Part shown: positions 1 through 8,258 of the stretch, piece by piece | How the letters are laid out: each line of letters begins with the position of its first letter | Position numbering within the stretch: position 1 is the stretch's first letter | Assembly (NCBI GenBank): GCA_016466735.1 | Contig: JAAOED010000003.1 | Span: forward strand, 80,707-144,706 | Reading direction: 5' to 3' | DNA from: Weissella confusa | GTDB taxonomy: Bacteria; Bacillota; Bacilli; Lactobacillales; Lactobacillaceae | DNA length: 64,000 nucleotides | Program-made: the position numbers and the translations under genes | Notes under the pieces: model-generated | The model's database searches: none | Told to the model about the DNA's origin: nothing | Seen by the model: the letters and a program-made list of their open reading frames with translations, nothing else

Positions 1-67
1 CAGAAGTCAACGTATCCGTTAACTCCGGTGTTGCCACCGTCTCTTTTGTCATTACTTCTTCTGTCAT
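1..67 (-). CDS. TelA-like toxic anion resistance protein (N-terminal fragment)
   Basis: Only the first 22 codons are inside the window; the gene continues past the left edge. The ATG overlaps the TGA stop of the xpaC-like gene (ATGA overlap), so the two are translationally coupled. The identity rests on the usual xpaC-telA pairing in Firmicutes; the visible residues (an acidic, Thr-rich leader) carry no diagnostic motif. Inference from context. Confidence 0.5.
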   Translation of the reverse strand, partial: MTEEVMTKETVATPELTDTLTS

Positions 68-846
68 TTTTTATCCCCCATCGTTCGCTTCGCCACATCG
101 ATTTGATCGCGAAGTGAATTTAAGTCATCTCGTGTGATTAAACGGTAGTCTTGTTGAATTTGGTCAGCAAGTTGGCGCAACACTTCACGCGCCGCTTTCA
201 AGTGTGCTTTGTCCGACTCGTCAATCATTTCATGGTTCGCAATTTCTTGATACGTGACCAGAATTTGTTCCATGTTTGGCAAATGGGTATACACAAACTC
301 ATCTGCTTCCGTTAATTGCGTCGGATCGTCAGCTAATTCTTTCAGAATACCGCGTGCAAACCGCATCACATCAGTTTCAACCGCAATTTTACGCAATCCC
401 GTTGTTAACTGCAACAATTCTTCCACGTGATCGACACTGGCCAACGTTCGATTGAACGTTGCTTTAAATACACTGACGTCACGCTTCGACAAGTTATCAG
501 TATTGATTGTTAACTTTTGCTTGGCTGACGTAATTCGTTCCTTTGTTTGTTTCATTGGCATAAACACGACTTGACGGGCACCCAAAACAACACCTGATAG
601 CACAAGTTGTACTGGCCAGCCAATTCCCGGAATGGCCCAAACAACACCAATTAGCATTAGTGGTAGTAGCCAACGAAACACAAAGGCCGGCTTAGTAACC
701 ATGCTTACCAAGAACGCGAAGACTAACACGTTCGAAATACTGTCTAGATAGGTTGGCGTAAACCCAATCGCCAAGAACAGTATCAAAACCGTTATCCACT
801 TGCTTCTTCTTAAAGTCTTTTTTGGAATTTTATCTAAATCCAGCAT
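64..846 (-). CDS. XpaC-like membrane-anchored protein (5-bromo-4-chloroindolyl phosphate hydrolysis family)
   Basis: About 260 aa. The N-terminal part has hydrophobic segments near residues 18-36, 40-58 and 62-92; the rest is a charged, helical cytoplasmic domain rich in Lys, Asp and Glu. This layout is typical of XpaC-family proteins, which are usually encoded next to telA and loosely tied to toxic-anion or cell-envelope stress. The ATG at 846 is preferred over the one at 855 because GAGAGG lies 9 nt upstream of it. The coupled downstream gene supports the family call. The biochemical function is not established. Confidence 0.65.
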   Translation of the reverse strand: MLDLDKIPKKTLRRSKWITVLILFLAIGFTPTYLDSISNVLVFAFLVSMVTKPAFVFRWLLPLMLIGVVWAIPGIGWPVQLVLSGVVLGARQVVFMPMKQTKERITSAKQKLTINTDNLSKRDVSVFKATFNRTLASVDHVEELLQLTTGLRKIAVETDVMRFARGILKELADDPTQLTEADEFVYTHLPNMEQILVTYQEIANHEMIDESDKAHLKAAREVLRQLADQIQQDYRLITRDDLNSLRDQIDVAKRTMGDKK

Positions 847-909
847 TTTTCTCATCCTCTCGAAAGCACCTTATCCTATTATACGTGCAATCGACAACTC
901 TTGTCATGA

Positions 910-936
910 CAAAAAAAGTAGGTCATAGACCTACTT
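910..936 (-). terminator. Intrinsic terminator of psiE-like gene
   Basis: A 9-bp perfect stem (AAGTAGGTC/GACCTACTT) with a 3-nt loop, followed on the minus strand by seven T. The stem overlaps the last codons of the psiE-like gene. Confidence 0.85.
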
Positions 937-1389
937 CGTTGCGTCGGGATGCTCTTCAGCAAACATCAGTTCTTCGCGCTCCTCACGATGTTCTAAATCT
1001 GCCAAATAACGACGCGACCAGCGGTAGACAACTAACACTAGAATCAAAATCGCAATCGCTGCTGCTTGAATCAAAATGCCGATCGTATCGGCATGGTAAA
1101 CCAAGAGATTTCGAAGCAACGCGGTAATCCCAATATACATGAAGTTCTGCAAAGAAATCCGATCTTGGATAAAGTACTCACGGGTTAACACCACAAACTC
1201 GAAGAACAAGAATGTCTCCAAGATGCGTTCTGCCACACCGAAGAAATCTGTGGCCAAATCCACATGCATCAGCATCGTGACTAATTCCCAGAGCTCCTTC
1301 ATAAAGAACCCAATCATCACAATACCTAGCACCAACATCGCTAAGTCAAGGATGATGGCGTACCCTTTTTCAATTATTTTACGATTCAT
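931..1389 (-). CDS. PsiE family membrane protein
   Basis: 152 aa with four predicted membrane segments (near residues 10-30, 52-70, 78-98 and 100-122), then a highly charged C-terminal tail. Length and topology match the phosphate-starvation-inducible PsiE family, whose function is unknown. GAGGG lies 8 nt before the ATG. It stands alone, ended by its own terminator, and diverges from the gene at 1541. Confidence 0.7.
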   Translation of the reverse strand: MNRKIIEKGYAIILDLAMLVLGIVMIGFFMKELWELVTMLMHVDLATDFFGVAERILETFLFFEFVVLTREYFIQDRISLQNFMYIGITALLRNLLVYHADTIGILIQAAAIAILILVLVVYRWSRRYLADLEHREEREELMFAEEHPDATK

Positions 1390-1540
1390 AGCCCACCCTC
1401 GCTTCTTTTCTTAATCATATCAGACAAACGCCTTGAAACAAACTTCGAGTAGTCGCCAGTTCCTAATTAGCACGAAAAAATTACGTCGGTAATCAATCGG
1501 CAACTACGCTAACGTAGTTAGAAAAGGAGACTTCATTTTT

Positions 1541-2107
1541 ATGACAGGGAAACAACCTTACTTTAAAACAAAAATCGCCGCATTAACGCTTGCATTCATT
1601 GGCATATTGCTGTCGTGGATTCCAGTTATCAACCATGTTGGCTTAGTTATTGATATTATTGCATTTGCATTCGCATTATTTGTCCTTTGGCTGGATCGGC
1701 ATGGCGATAAGACATTGCCTATTATTACGGCATTACTGAGCCTATTAGGCATCGGATTGGTCAGCATTAACCAAAACTATTATGGCAATTCAATCAGCCA
1801 CGAAAGCAAGCATTTGTCTGTACACATTAACGATAAACAGGCTGATGGATTTGATTGGACGCGCATCGACTTTGATAATCTAACGGTTGGCGATAGCAAA
1901 ACTGGTCGTGGCGGTGACACTTATCAAGACATTCGCGACATGCTCGGCAAACCAAACGAACAAAAAGATGACACGACTACATCGCCAACGACGCGCGTGG
2001 CAACTTGGCATAATGATAAGAACACGAAATCTGTGACGCTTACTTTTGCGAAAAGCGCATCAGGTAATTTCAAGTTAACCAGCAAGCACGCTGAAGGCCT
2101 CAACTAA
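1541..2107 (+). CDS. Small multi-spanning membrane protein with extracytoplasmic domain
   Basis: 188 aa. Three hydrophobic segments occupy residues 10-85; the remaining ~100 residues are hydrophilic and likely extracytoplasmic. The C-terminal half (Asp-Trp-Thr-Arg-Ile followed by a YQDIRDMLGKP stretch and a WHNDK turn) recalls the DUF3862/SmpA-like small domains found in many LAB lipoproteins and membrane proteins. AGGAG precedes the ATG. A bidirectional terminator follows immediately. Function unknown. Confidence 0.6.
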   Translation: MTGKQPYFKTKIAALTLAFIGILLSWIPVINHVGLVIDIIAFAFALFVLWLDRHGDKTLPIITALLSLLGIGLVSINQNYYGNSISHESKHLSVHINDKQADGFDWTRIDFDNLTVGDSKTGRGGDTYQDIRDMLGKPNEQKDDTTTSPTTRVATWHNDKNTKSVTLTFAKSASGNFKLTSKHAEGLN

Positions 2108-2114
2108 TTAACGA

Positions 2115-2152
2115 AAAAAGGATGATTCTCGGGTATGAGAATCATCCTTTTT
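2115..2152. terminator. Bidirectional terminator abutting attL
   Basis: A perfect 16-bp stem (AAAAAGGATGATTCTC and its complement, loop GGGTAT) with A/T tracts on both sides. It ends the gene at 1541 on the plus strand. Before phage integration it lay just downstream of tRNA-Leu and would have ended that gene on the minus strand. Confidence 0.9.
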
Positions 2153-2154
2153 GT

Positions 2155-2167
2155 ATGCCGCCGACAG
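2155..2167. other. attL core (13 bp)
   Basis: ATGCCGCCGACAG is identical to 46365-46377, where it is the last 12 nt of tRNA-Leu plus one base. This copy is the remnant of the host attB on the far side of the prophage. Confidence 0.9.
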
Positions 2168-2270
2168 ACAAACAGCGTAAAAACAATACAAATATTGGGT
2201 GATTATTTGTTTCATAGCTAATAAAATCACACGTTGTATTTTCATTTATCTGTTTATGTGTTTTTGGAGA

Positions 2271-2290
2271 GTGCTACAAATTGTGCTACA
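2271..2290 (+). repeat. Paired GTGCTACA repeats, attL side (putative integrase arm sites)
   Basis: Two direct copies of GTGCTACA (2271-2278 and 2283-2290) in the same orientation as two copies at 46289-46307 near attR. In the circular phage they would lie on either side of the attP core, as arm-type sites of tyrosine integrases do. Confidence 0.65.
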
Positions 2291-2319
2291 TTTTCAATTT
2301 TTGTTGTGTATTGTATAAT
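2291..2319 (+). promoter_or_regulatory. Putative sigma-70 promoter of the attL-proximal gene
   Basis: TATAAT at 2314-2319 with TTTTCA 17 bp upstream. It lies just inside attL and drives the plus-strand gene 2354-2701 against the direction of the late genes. Confidence 0.6.
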
Positions 2320-2353
2320 TAATTTTAACTTAACCACATAAGGAGAAACTTAC

Positions 2354-2701
2354 ATGACTAAATTAACTCATTGGACACAAAGAGTCCTCCAATTTTTGGC
2401 ATCAGAAACTGAAGACGACCGTATTTTATATGTAGGGAAGTTCAACGAGCTAATCGGCAATGGTTTCACTGAACGACAGGCATATATCAATCTGCACCGT
2501 GAGATTGTAGAGCCATTGCTTGAGAATGCTGACCTAACATGGGAAGAATATACCGAAGCAACTGCTAAGGCTATGAAGCGTCCTACATTATATGATGTTA
2601 AGGTATGGATCGAGCTTGCTACAAAGATAGGTCCATCTGCGGCAACAGGAAACTGGCACGCAGTTGAACATAACTGGGAATGGGATGTTCCAACTAAATA
2701 A
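2354..2701 (+). CDS. Attachment-site-proximal moron protein, function unknown
   Basis: 115 aa, soluble, acidic, Trp-rich at the C terminus, mostly predicted helical. No family recognised. It has its own promoter (TATAAT at 2314), a good ribosome site (AGGAG 9 nt upstream) and its own terminator, and is on the strand opposite the lysis and tail genes. That arrangement is typical of lysogenic-conversion genes expressed in the prophage state. Possible roles include superinfection exclusion or defence; nothing in the sequence decides this. Confidence 0.7.
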   Translation: MTKLTHWTQRVLQFLASETEDDRILYVGKFNELIGNGFTERQAYINLHREIVEPLLENADLTWEEYTEATAKAMKRPTLYDVKVWIELATKIGPSAATGNWHAVEHNWEWDVPTK

Positions 2702-2705
2702 CAAA

Positions 2706-2753
2706 AAAGCCCGTCTGGATTAAGTACCTTTGTACCTAGTCCAGACGGGCTTT
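2706..2753. terminator. Bidirectional terminator between moron and lysin genes
   Basis: A 14-bp perfect stem (AAAGCCCGTCTGGA and complement) with A/T-rich flanks on both sides. It serves the plus-strand gene ending at 2701 and the late operon arriving on the minus strand. Confidence 0.9.
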
Positions 2754-2761
2754 ATATATTT

Positions 2762-2810
2762 GCGACCATCAAAGATTAGGGTCGCTAAACTGGTCGAATT
2801 CGACCAGTTT
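2762..2810. repeat. Hairpin plus 24-bp perfect palindrome after endolysin gene
   Basis: GCGACC/GGTCGC form a hairpin at 2762-2785. It is followed by a perfect 24-bp palindrome without a loop (half-site AAACTGGTCGAA, centre GAATTC) at 2787-2810. Both sit between the lysin stop and the terminator at 2706. Confidence 0.7.
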
Positions 2811-2815
2811 AAATT

Positions 2816-4075
2816 CTAGTTAGCAAATGCAGCTTGCAACCAAACCGATTCACCATTCATCTCTACTTCAATTGATGATCCAACGCGTTGAAGCACCTTG
2901 TACTTACCATTCAAAGTGAAGTATTCAGTCACTCCATTATTACCAAGGCCGTTTTGGTCAGCCAAAGCATTTCCAAAGCGGTCAGTTAACGTAATTGGTG
3001 CGGCTGGCATATCGTTGTGATAATCAGCGACCGGAATTGACATGTCATCATTACGTGCGTATACACCACCAAATTCATATTGCCAGCTATCCAAAACGAA
3101 TACGCCATTGAATTCTGCCATGTCAGATTGCGTGTTAGCGTCCAAAATTTCAACATTCTTCTTGTTTACCCAAGAATAGATATTGTCCAATAATACACGG
3201 TCTCCATCGACTTCTAATACCTTGTGTGGCACACCCTTGATAAAGTAAGGAATGTTTTCACCAGTTGCGTAGTTGTTTGCGCTGAAGTTAACCTTTACGG
3301 TCATTCCTGCTGCAATATCTGACTTCGGAGTGTTGTCGGCTTCCTTACCGGCGTCCACAGCTGGCGTGTCCGTGTTTGGCTTGCTAGGATTACCGTTCTT
3401 GTACCCATTATCAGTGATACCCGTTAAATCAACGTTACCGTCCAATCCACCAGCAATGTATGATGCAGTGAATTGAAATAGTTGCACGTTATCAAACGAA
3501 GGGAAGTAATTGTAATTTGGATTTGGTGTAACCTCATAGTTAGGATACTCAGCCAGCCAAAGTGGGTACTTATTTGCAATGGTTTGCAAATCAAGGTTTG
3601 CCATCAAGAAATTCTTGTAACCATATAACATAGCCGTCTTTCCTTTCGATTGAATATAATCCAATCCGTACATAACGACATCTGTATTAGTTGCGCCTTG
3701 CTCAATATCCAAAGCAAAGATTGCGCCTTGTGGCGTTTGGCTTTTTGCCAGATAGTGATCAATCACTGCCTTCATAGTCGCGCGGTCAGTAACGCCATCA
3801 ACGAAAATATAATCGTGCGCACGCTTGCCCTGGGCAATTGCATACTGAACTTGCGTTGGATACGTGTATTGATCAACGTAGCCATGTCCAGCGTAGTACC
3901 CGCCAATCTGCGCAATTGCAAACTTATCGTGGCCATAACCAAACTTACCTTGTGAGCCTTGATAGATTGACCAGTCAACTCCTTGGTCACCCTTTGCAGC
4001 GAACGCCGTTGGTGTTGCTCCGGCAAATAAAAAGGCCGCCATTCCGGCGACCAGGATTGTCTTAATCTTACCCAT
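2816..4075 (-). CDS. Endolysin: signal peptide, GH25 muramidase, SH3-like C-terminal repeats
   Basis: Cleaves the peptidoglycan glycan backbone at lysis. The ATG at 4075 is chosen because GGAG lies 9 nt upstream and the codon overlaps the holin stop. Residues 1-27 form a signal peptide (basic start, hydrophobic core, AFA end), so the enzyme is probably Sec-exported rather than released only by the holin. GH25 domain about residues 30-215: catalytic-type DxxVDWS at its start, a FALDIEQ motif carrying the Asp/Glu pair, then WLAEY. Residues ~250-310 resemble an SH3_5 domain, and a second short SH3-like segment lies at the C terminus. Last gene of the late operon. Confidence 0.9.
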   Translation of the reverse strand: MGKIKTILVAGMAAFLFAGATPTAFAAKGDQGVDWSIYQGSQGKFGYGHDKFAIAQIGGYYAGHGYVDQYTYPTQVQYAIAQGKRAHDYIFVDGVTDRATMKAVIDHYLAKSQTPQGAIFALDIEQGATNTDVVMYGLDYIQSKGKTAMLYGYKNFLMANLDLQTIANKYPLWLAEYPNYEVTPNPNYNYFPSFDNVQLFQFTASYIAGGLDGNVDLTGITDNGYKNGNPSKPNTDTPAVDAGKEADNTPKSDIAAGMTVKVNFSANNYATGENIPYFIKGVPHKVLEVDGDRVLLDNIYSWVNKKNVEILDANTQSDMAEFNGVFVLDSWQYEFGGVYARNDDMSIPVADYHNDMPAAPITLTDRFGNALADQNGLGNNGVTEYFTLNGKYKVLQRVGSSIEVEMNGESVWLQAAFAN

Positions 4076-4391
4076 TATTGTCAACTCCTTTGTTGGCTTT
4101 CAACTCTTGCTCAATAGCTCCTTCAATCTGTGAATCAGAGAAACGTCCGGTCAAACCGTTCGCCTCAATCCGGTCCTTAACAAATTGAACCGCGTCTCGT
4201 TGCTTTGCACTTCCTTGACCAGACCCCCAAGTCTTCTCAGCAATTGCAATACCTTGATTAATCCAGTCATAAAACATAGACAGGTTTTCATTTTTAGTAT
4301 GACTCTTAAGCCAGTCCACTAAAACCGTAGCGACCACACCAAAAATCCCCGTATTGATTACCAACACGAGGATACTAATTACCTTATCCAT
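4068..4391 (-). CDS. LLH-family-like phage holin
   Basis: 107 aa from the ATG at 4391 (GGAG 10 nt upstream; overlaps the preceding stop by 8 bp). One membrane helix (about residues 4-25), then a charged amphipathic cytoplasmic domain. This matches LLH-type holins of LAB phages that act with an endolysin. Its stop overlaps the lysin start. It sits between a second small membrane protein and the lysin, as expected for a lysis cassette. Confidence 0.8.
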   Translation of the reverse strand: MDKVISILVLVINTGIFGVVATVLVDWLKSHTKNENLSMFYDWINQGIAIAEKTWGSGQGSAKQRDAVQFVKDRIEANGLTGRFSDSQIEGAIEQELKANKGVDNNG

Positions 4392-4833
4392 TATTCTCAC
4401 GCTCCTTATGCATTTTCTCGGCTTCTTTCACGTATGCCGTTTTACCATCTAAAATTTGTAAATTTGAAACATGGTTATAAATCACTTCACCTGTTCCATT
4501 ACCGCCTAAATTGCTATATCCCTCATATAAATACTGAAAGTTATTCAACTCATCAATGGTCGCGAATCCTTGCTTGATTAGTCGCTCACCTTCTGCATAA
4601 ACCCGATCATGTAACGCTGCTAATTGAGCCTTCACTAACTTATCTTGCACAGCCATAAACGAAACTACCGTATCTGATAACTCGGCTGTACGTTTTTCCA
4701 ATGCCGTTGTCCGTTCGTCTCGTTTCCCCTTGACGTGTTTAAAAATCGGGATTCCAGCAAAGGCTGCCGCCGCCGTGCCCATAGCGGCGAACAAAGCGGT
4801 TGACTGCTGAATTAAATTTATCAACTTCTCCAT
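4384..4833 (-). CDS. Membrane-anchored lysis-module protein, unknown
   Basis: 149 aa. Short N-terminal region, an Ala-rich membrane helix near residues 11-30, a basic stretch, then a predicted coiled coil to about residue 85 and a polar tail. Position between fibre and holin, plus one membrane anchor with a coiled coil, fits a holin partner or XhlA-like accessory. No conserved motif proves this. Confidence 0.6.
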   Translation of the reverse strand: MEKLINLIQQSTALFAAMGTAAAAFAGIPIFKHVKGKRDERTTALEKRTAELSDTVVSFMAVQDKLVKAQLAALHDRVYAEGERLIKQGFATIDELNNFQYLYEGYSNLGGNGTGEVIYNHVSNLQILDGKTAYVKEAEKMHKERENNG

Positions 4834-4860
4834 CTACTCTCTATTCCTTCGCGTATAGTA

Positions 4861-7656
4861 TTAATTTGGCCATAGGTCAGATGTTATCCATGACGCATTT
4901 GCTGTGATAAATTTATTAGTGCGATTGTCAGGGAGATTGCGATTCGTAATCTTTGCCGAACGCGACCCATTTGGTGAGTAATACGACAAGAATCCAGTTC
5001 CCGAACCGTATGTTGCCGGAAAATTGATACGCCAATTATCTGGCGTGAACCCTGCCGGCGTTGTAATAGACGTTACGTCAGCGTCCCAACTTGTATTCAA
5101 GATGCCCGTATACGTCCCTGAAATTTCCAAATCAACGAAATTACCCGTGCGACGAAACTTGAACGTCAGACCAGAAGCAGTGACTTCTTTCATGAGAACG
5201 GGCATATCCGTGGCCCCGCTTACCGTAAGACGGCTGACAGTTGCGGCCTCGTTGTTAGCCAATAACTCATGGCCAGCTGGATTAACAATTGTTCCGTCAG
5301 TCTTGAAGTTCCACCACTTACCGCTCGTTCCGCCGTCTTGGTAGCCGGTACCAATATAAACTTCATTATCACCAACCAACACAGCATGTTCCGTTCCAGC
5401 GCCGTTAATATTCATTGCAGTGGGCGTCTTACCCGTAGCAAGAGCCGCAAGGAACGCACGCCCTGACTCACCACCACCAACGATGGTCAAACCACCTGCA
5501 CCGAGAGAAAATCCCATGTTGCCTGACGTGTTACCAATATCTGCACGAGTTTCAATGAATCGCGTATTTCCTGATACATCACTAGATGAGAAGTAGTACC
5601 CAGAATTTGAGTTATCCGCATTAGTTGCCACAATCGCATCAGAAAAGCTTTTTACGCCGGCAATTGTTTCACTACCAGAACGGTGCACGAGGTTTGCGCC
5701 ACTTGTGGACATAGTTACATTGCCAGAACCATCCATGCTTACAGAACCAGCTACATCACCAGTCAATGCAAGAGTGCGAGCTGTTTGCCACTTTGTAGCT
5801 GTCGCCGCGTTACCACTCGTTGATTGATTTCCAGCAGCATTAACGCCGGGTAGGTTGATATCAGCTGAGCCATCAAAGCTAACACCACCAATTTTACGGG
5901 CGGTCTTTAGCGTAGTTGCCGTAGCTGCGTTACCGGTCAATTCACCAGCAAGACCAGCTGAAAACGTCTTCTTGCCCGTAAACGTCTCGGCAGTATCCAA
6001 GTGCGCAACCAGCGCATCATTAGCAACCGCCTTCCATGATGACCACGCACCACCAGTCTTAGTCGTCCACCAAGCATTGTTGTTAGAGTCGACCAGCTGC
6101 ATGAAACCATTTTTAGTTGATTGAATAACTTCAACAACGAAATAATTTGATGATCCACTGGGCTTATTGGTTGCTTCAATATTTGCATAGTAATAAAAGC
6201 CGTTATCCAACGTGAAGACATCTTTGTTAGTGCTAATTAGTTGCACAACCGGGTCGACGTTAATATCAGTCGTCCCATCAAAGTTTGCACCATTAATCTT
6301 GCGTGCATTGGCTAGTTTTGTAGCACTTGTGGCATTGCCAGTCAATGCACCGCTAAGACCATCAGTGAACGTCTTAGACCCGCCAATCGCTTCAGCTCCT
6401 GACTTATGAACTAAGTTACTGTCGTTATTTGGTGGGTAAACTGATGGCATTGTAGCCGTCTTGACATTAACACCAGTAATTTCACCGGATGTATTAGTCG
6501 TAATGCTATCAATGATTGTCACAGTTCCACCAACAGCAAGCGATTGTGCTGATGAAGTATTCGTACGTGTAGTTGCAGATTCTGTTAGCGCAATGTCAAC
6601 ATTACCTGAGCCATCAAACGTACCAGTACCAGTTGCAGCGCCACTAAACGAAATTGTGCGCGCTGTCTTTAGCTTTGTTGCGGTGTCAGCATTTCCTTGC
6701 AAGTTAGCAATAATAGCAGAACTAAATGTCTTAGACCCACCAATCGTCTCATTGCCTGTCTTGTGGACGGCAGAAGCATCCACGTTTGAAAGTTCCGCTG
6801 CAGTAGAAAAACGGTTCCACGCTGTATACGTAGAACCGTTCTTTACACGGAAATATGATTGACCATTAGAAATGTCAGTAAATCGCTCAACGTTGCTTTC
6901 TTTAACGAACACATACGTTTCAGCTGCGCCATTCGGCTTGTCAGACGTTGTCTTTGAAGCATTTGTTGAAATGTAAACGCCGTTACTCAAACTTGACAGT
7001 GCAACGTCAGCATTGATAGCCAGCGTATTCACACGATCACTTGTTCCTGAATTTCCACTAACCGAACCAACAATTGTCTTCAAGAAAGTTTTGATGTCGT
7101 TAATCGTCTCATTGCCTGTCTTGTGGACGGCGGCAGTATCGTCAGCCTTCTTTGCGTCACGTTGGTCGATATACTTCTGCAAAGCAATGTAATCAGCAAC
7201 CGTCAGCATTCCAGCATACTGAGTGTTAACAGTTACGATTGACGTATCGCTGATTGCAAATGAAACGTCCAAATTAATTGTCTGCGCTGATTGTCCATTA
7301 TACGCAGGAACCAACGTGGTCTCATTCGTATTGATAATTCCAAGGACATAATTATCAGTACCGTAGACACCGGTAATTGCAATTCCCTTCAAATTATAGT
7401 CAGCTGTAACATCACGATTATCAATAATCAGACGAGATTCAACAGTATTAGTCGTTAAATCCGTCGTAACCGTACCCATTGGCTTTGTTTGCTTAGGATT
7501 CAGACCACTAATTTGTGAGTAGGTTAAGTCTTTGGTAAGAGAGACCGTAAAGGTGTAGGCATTGATAATAGACATTTGTCCTTTATCAGCCAGCGCCTTT
7601 GTCATGACATCCTTACCTTCTTCAGTAAAGATTAGGCTAGAAAATTTATTAGCCAT
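4861..7656 (-). CDS. Tail fibre / receptor-binding protein with internal repeats
   Basis: 931 aa from the ATG at 7656, which overlaps the TGA of the upstream gene (TGATG). The N-terminal ~150 residues resemble phage tail-collar fibre domains that attach to the baseplate. The shaft contains repeated blocks with a VHKTGNETI-type motif followed by TF..A..A.L.GNA.TATKL.TAR.I....FDG, found about four times between residues ~175 and 650. The C-terminal ~280 residues are unique and probably carry the receptor-binding tip. No chaperone gene follows; the lysis genes come next. Confidence 0.85.
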   Translation of the reverse strand: MANKFSSLIFTEEGKDVMTKALADKGQMSIINAYTFTVSLTKDLTYSQISGLNPKQTKPMGTVTTDLTTNTVESRLIIDNRDVTADYNLKGIAITGVYGTDNYVLGIINTNETTLVPAYNGQSAQTINLDVSFAISDTSIVTVNTQYAGMLTVADYIALQKYIDQRDAKKADDTAAVHKTGNETINDIKTFLKTIVGSVSGNSGTSDRVNTLAINADVALSSLSNGVYISTNASKTTSDKPNGAAETYVFVKESNVERFTDISNGQSYFRVKNGSTYTAWNRFSTAAELSNVDASAVHKTGNETIGGSKTFSSAIIANLQGNADTATKLKTARTISFSGAATGTGTFDGSGNVDIALTESATTRTNTSSAQSLAVGGTVTIIDSITTNTSGEITGVNVKTATMPSVYPPNNDSNLVHKSGAEAIGGSKTFTDGLSGALTGNATSATKLANARKINGANFDGTTDINVDPVVQLISTNKDVFTLDNGFYYYANIEATNKPSGSSNYFVVEVIQSTKNGFMQLVDSNNNAWWTTKTGGAWSSWKAVANDALVAHLDTAETFTGKKTFSAGLAGELTGNAATATTLKTARKIGGVSFDGSADINLPGVNAAGNQSTSGNAATATKWQTARTLALTGDVAGSVSMDGSGNVTMSTSGANLVHRSGSETIAGVKSFSDAIVATNADNSNSGYYFSSSDVSGNTRFIETRADIGNTSGNMGFSLGAGGLTIVGGGESGRAFLAALATGKTPTAMNINGAGTEHAVLVGDNEVYIGTGYQDGGTSGKWWNFKTDGTIVNPAGHELLANNEAATVSRLTVSGATDMPVLMKEVTASGLTFKFRRTGNFVDLEISGTYTGILNTSWDADVTSITTPAGFTPDNWRINFPATYGSGTGFLSYYSPNGSRSAKITNRNLPDNRTNKFITANASWITSDLWPN

Positions 7657-8258
7657 CACTTATCCTCGCTTTCATAGATTTGATACGTCAACGTATTACT
7701 GCTGATACCACGCACAGCTAACACGGCATTTGAATTATCAACGAATGTTACTTCATCAACACGCACGCCAGCTGCAACACCACTTCGAATTCGATCAATG
7801 ATGTAGTTCTGTTCCCATTCGGTATTGGCCCATTGCAGCGGAATATTACGGATTGCAATTGCTAATGGCTCACCGTTATCAACAGTCGTTCCATTCCACT
7901 TACGCAACGGTTCTATCTCAATGCCCTTCTTAGGAATATTCAATGACCTTGCAATGATGTCCAACAGGCCATTCACCGTTGAGATACCGGAATTGATTGC
8001 CATTTTTGAACGAATCATAATGCGATAGAAACTATCGTCAGCCTCACCGCGCAATTGATTATATTGAGCACCGATTGCATCCAGCACTTCACCGTTGGCA
8101 TTATCCAACTCTCGAAAATCTTCAATCGTCGTAAACAAGTCTTGTAGCTGTTTAAATTGCCATTGCAACCATTCAGCGAACAACATTGTTTGACGACCAT
8201 ACCGGCTAATTGGCGCCGGTAGCATAGCTAGAAACTGCTCTTTAAAACTATTTGCCAT
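7656..8258 (-). CDS. Baseplate tail protein I-like / YmfQ-type (DUF2313-like)
   Basis: 200 aa. Its place directly after the J-like gene and before the fibre, and its size, match tail protein I/YmfQ-type wedge proteins that link fibres to the baseplate. The N-terminal half has the usual helical pattern (LDAIGAQYNQLRGEADDSFYRIMIRSKMAINSG region, quoted only in part by role). The start overlaps the end of the J-like gene by 11 bp. Confidence 0.7.
   Translation of the reverse strand: MANSFKEQFLAMLPAPISRYGRQTMLFAEWLQWQFKQLQDLFTTIEDFRELDNANGEVLDAIGAQYNQLRGEADDSFYRIMIRSKMAINSGISTVNGLLDIIARSLNIPKKGIEIEPLRKWNGTTVDNGEPLAIAIRNIPLQWANTEWEQNYIIDRIRSGVAAGVRVDEVTFVDNSNAVLAVRGISSNTLTYQIYESEDK

Noticed and set aside
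822..1414. Plus-strand open frames opposite xpaC and psiE
   Set aside because: Antisense shadows of well-supported genes, without ribosome sites.
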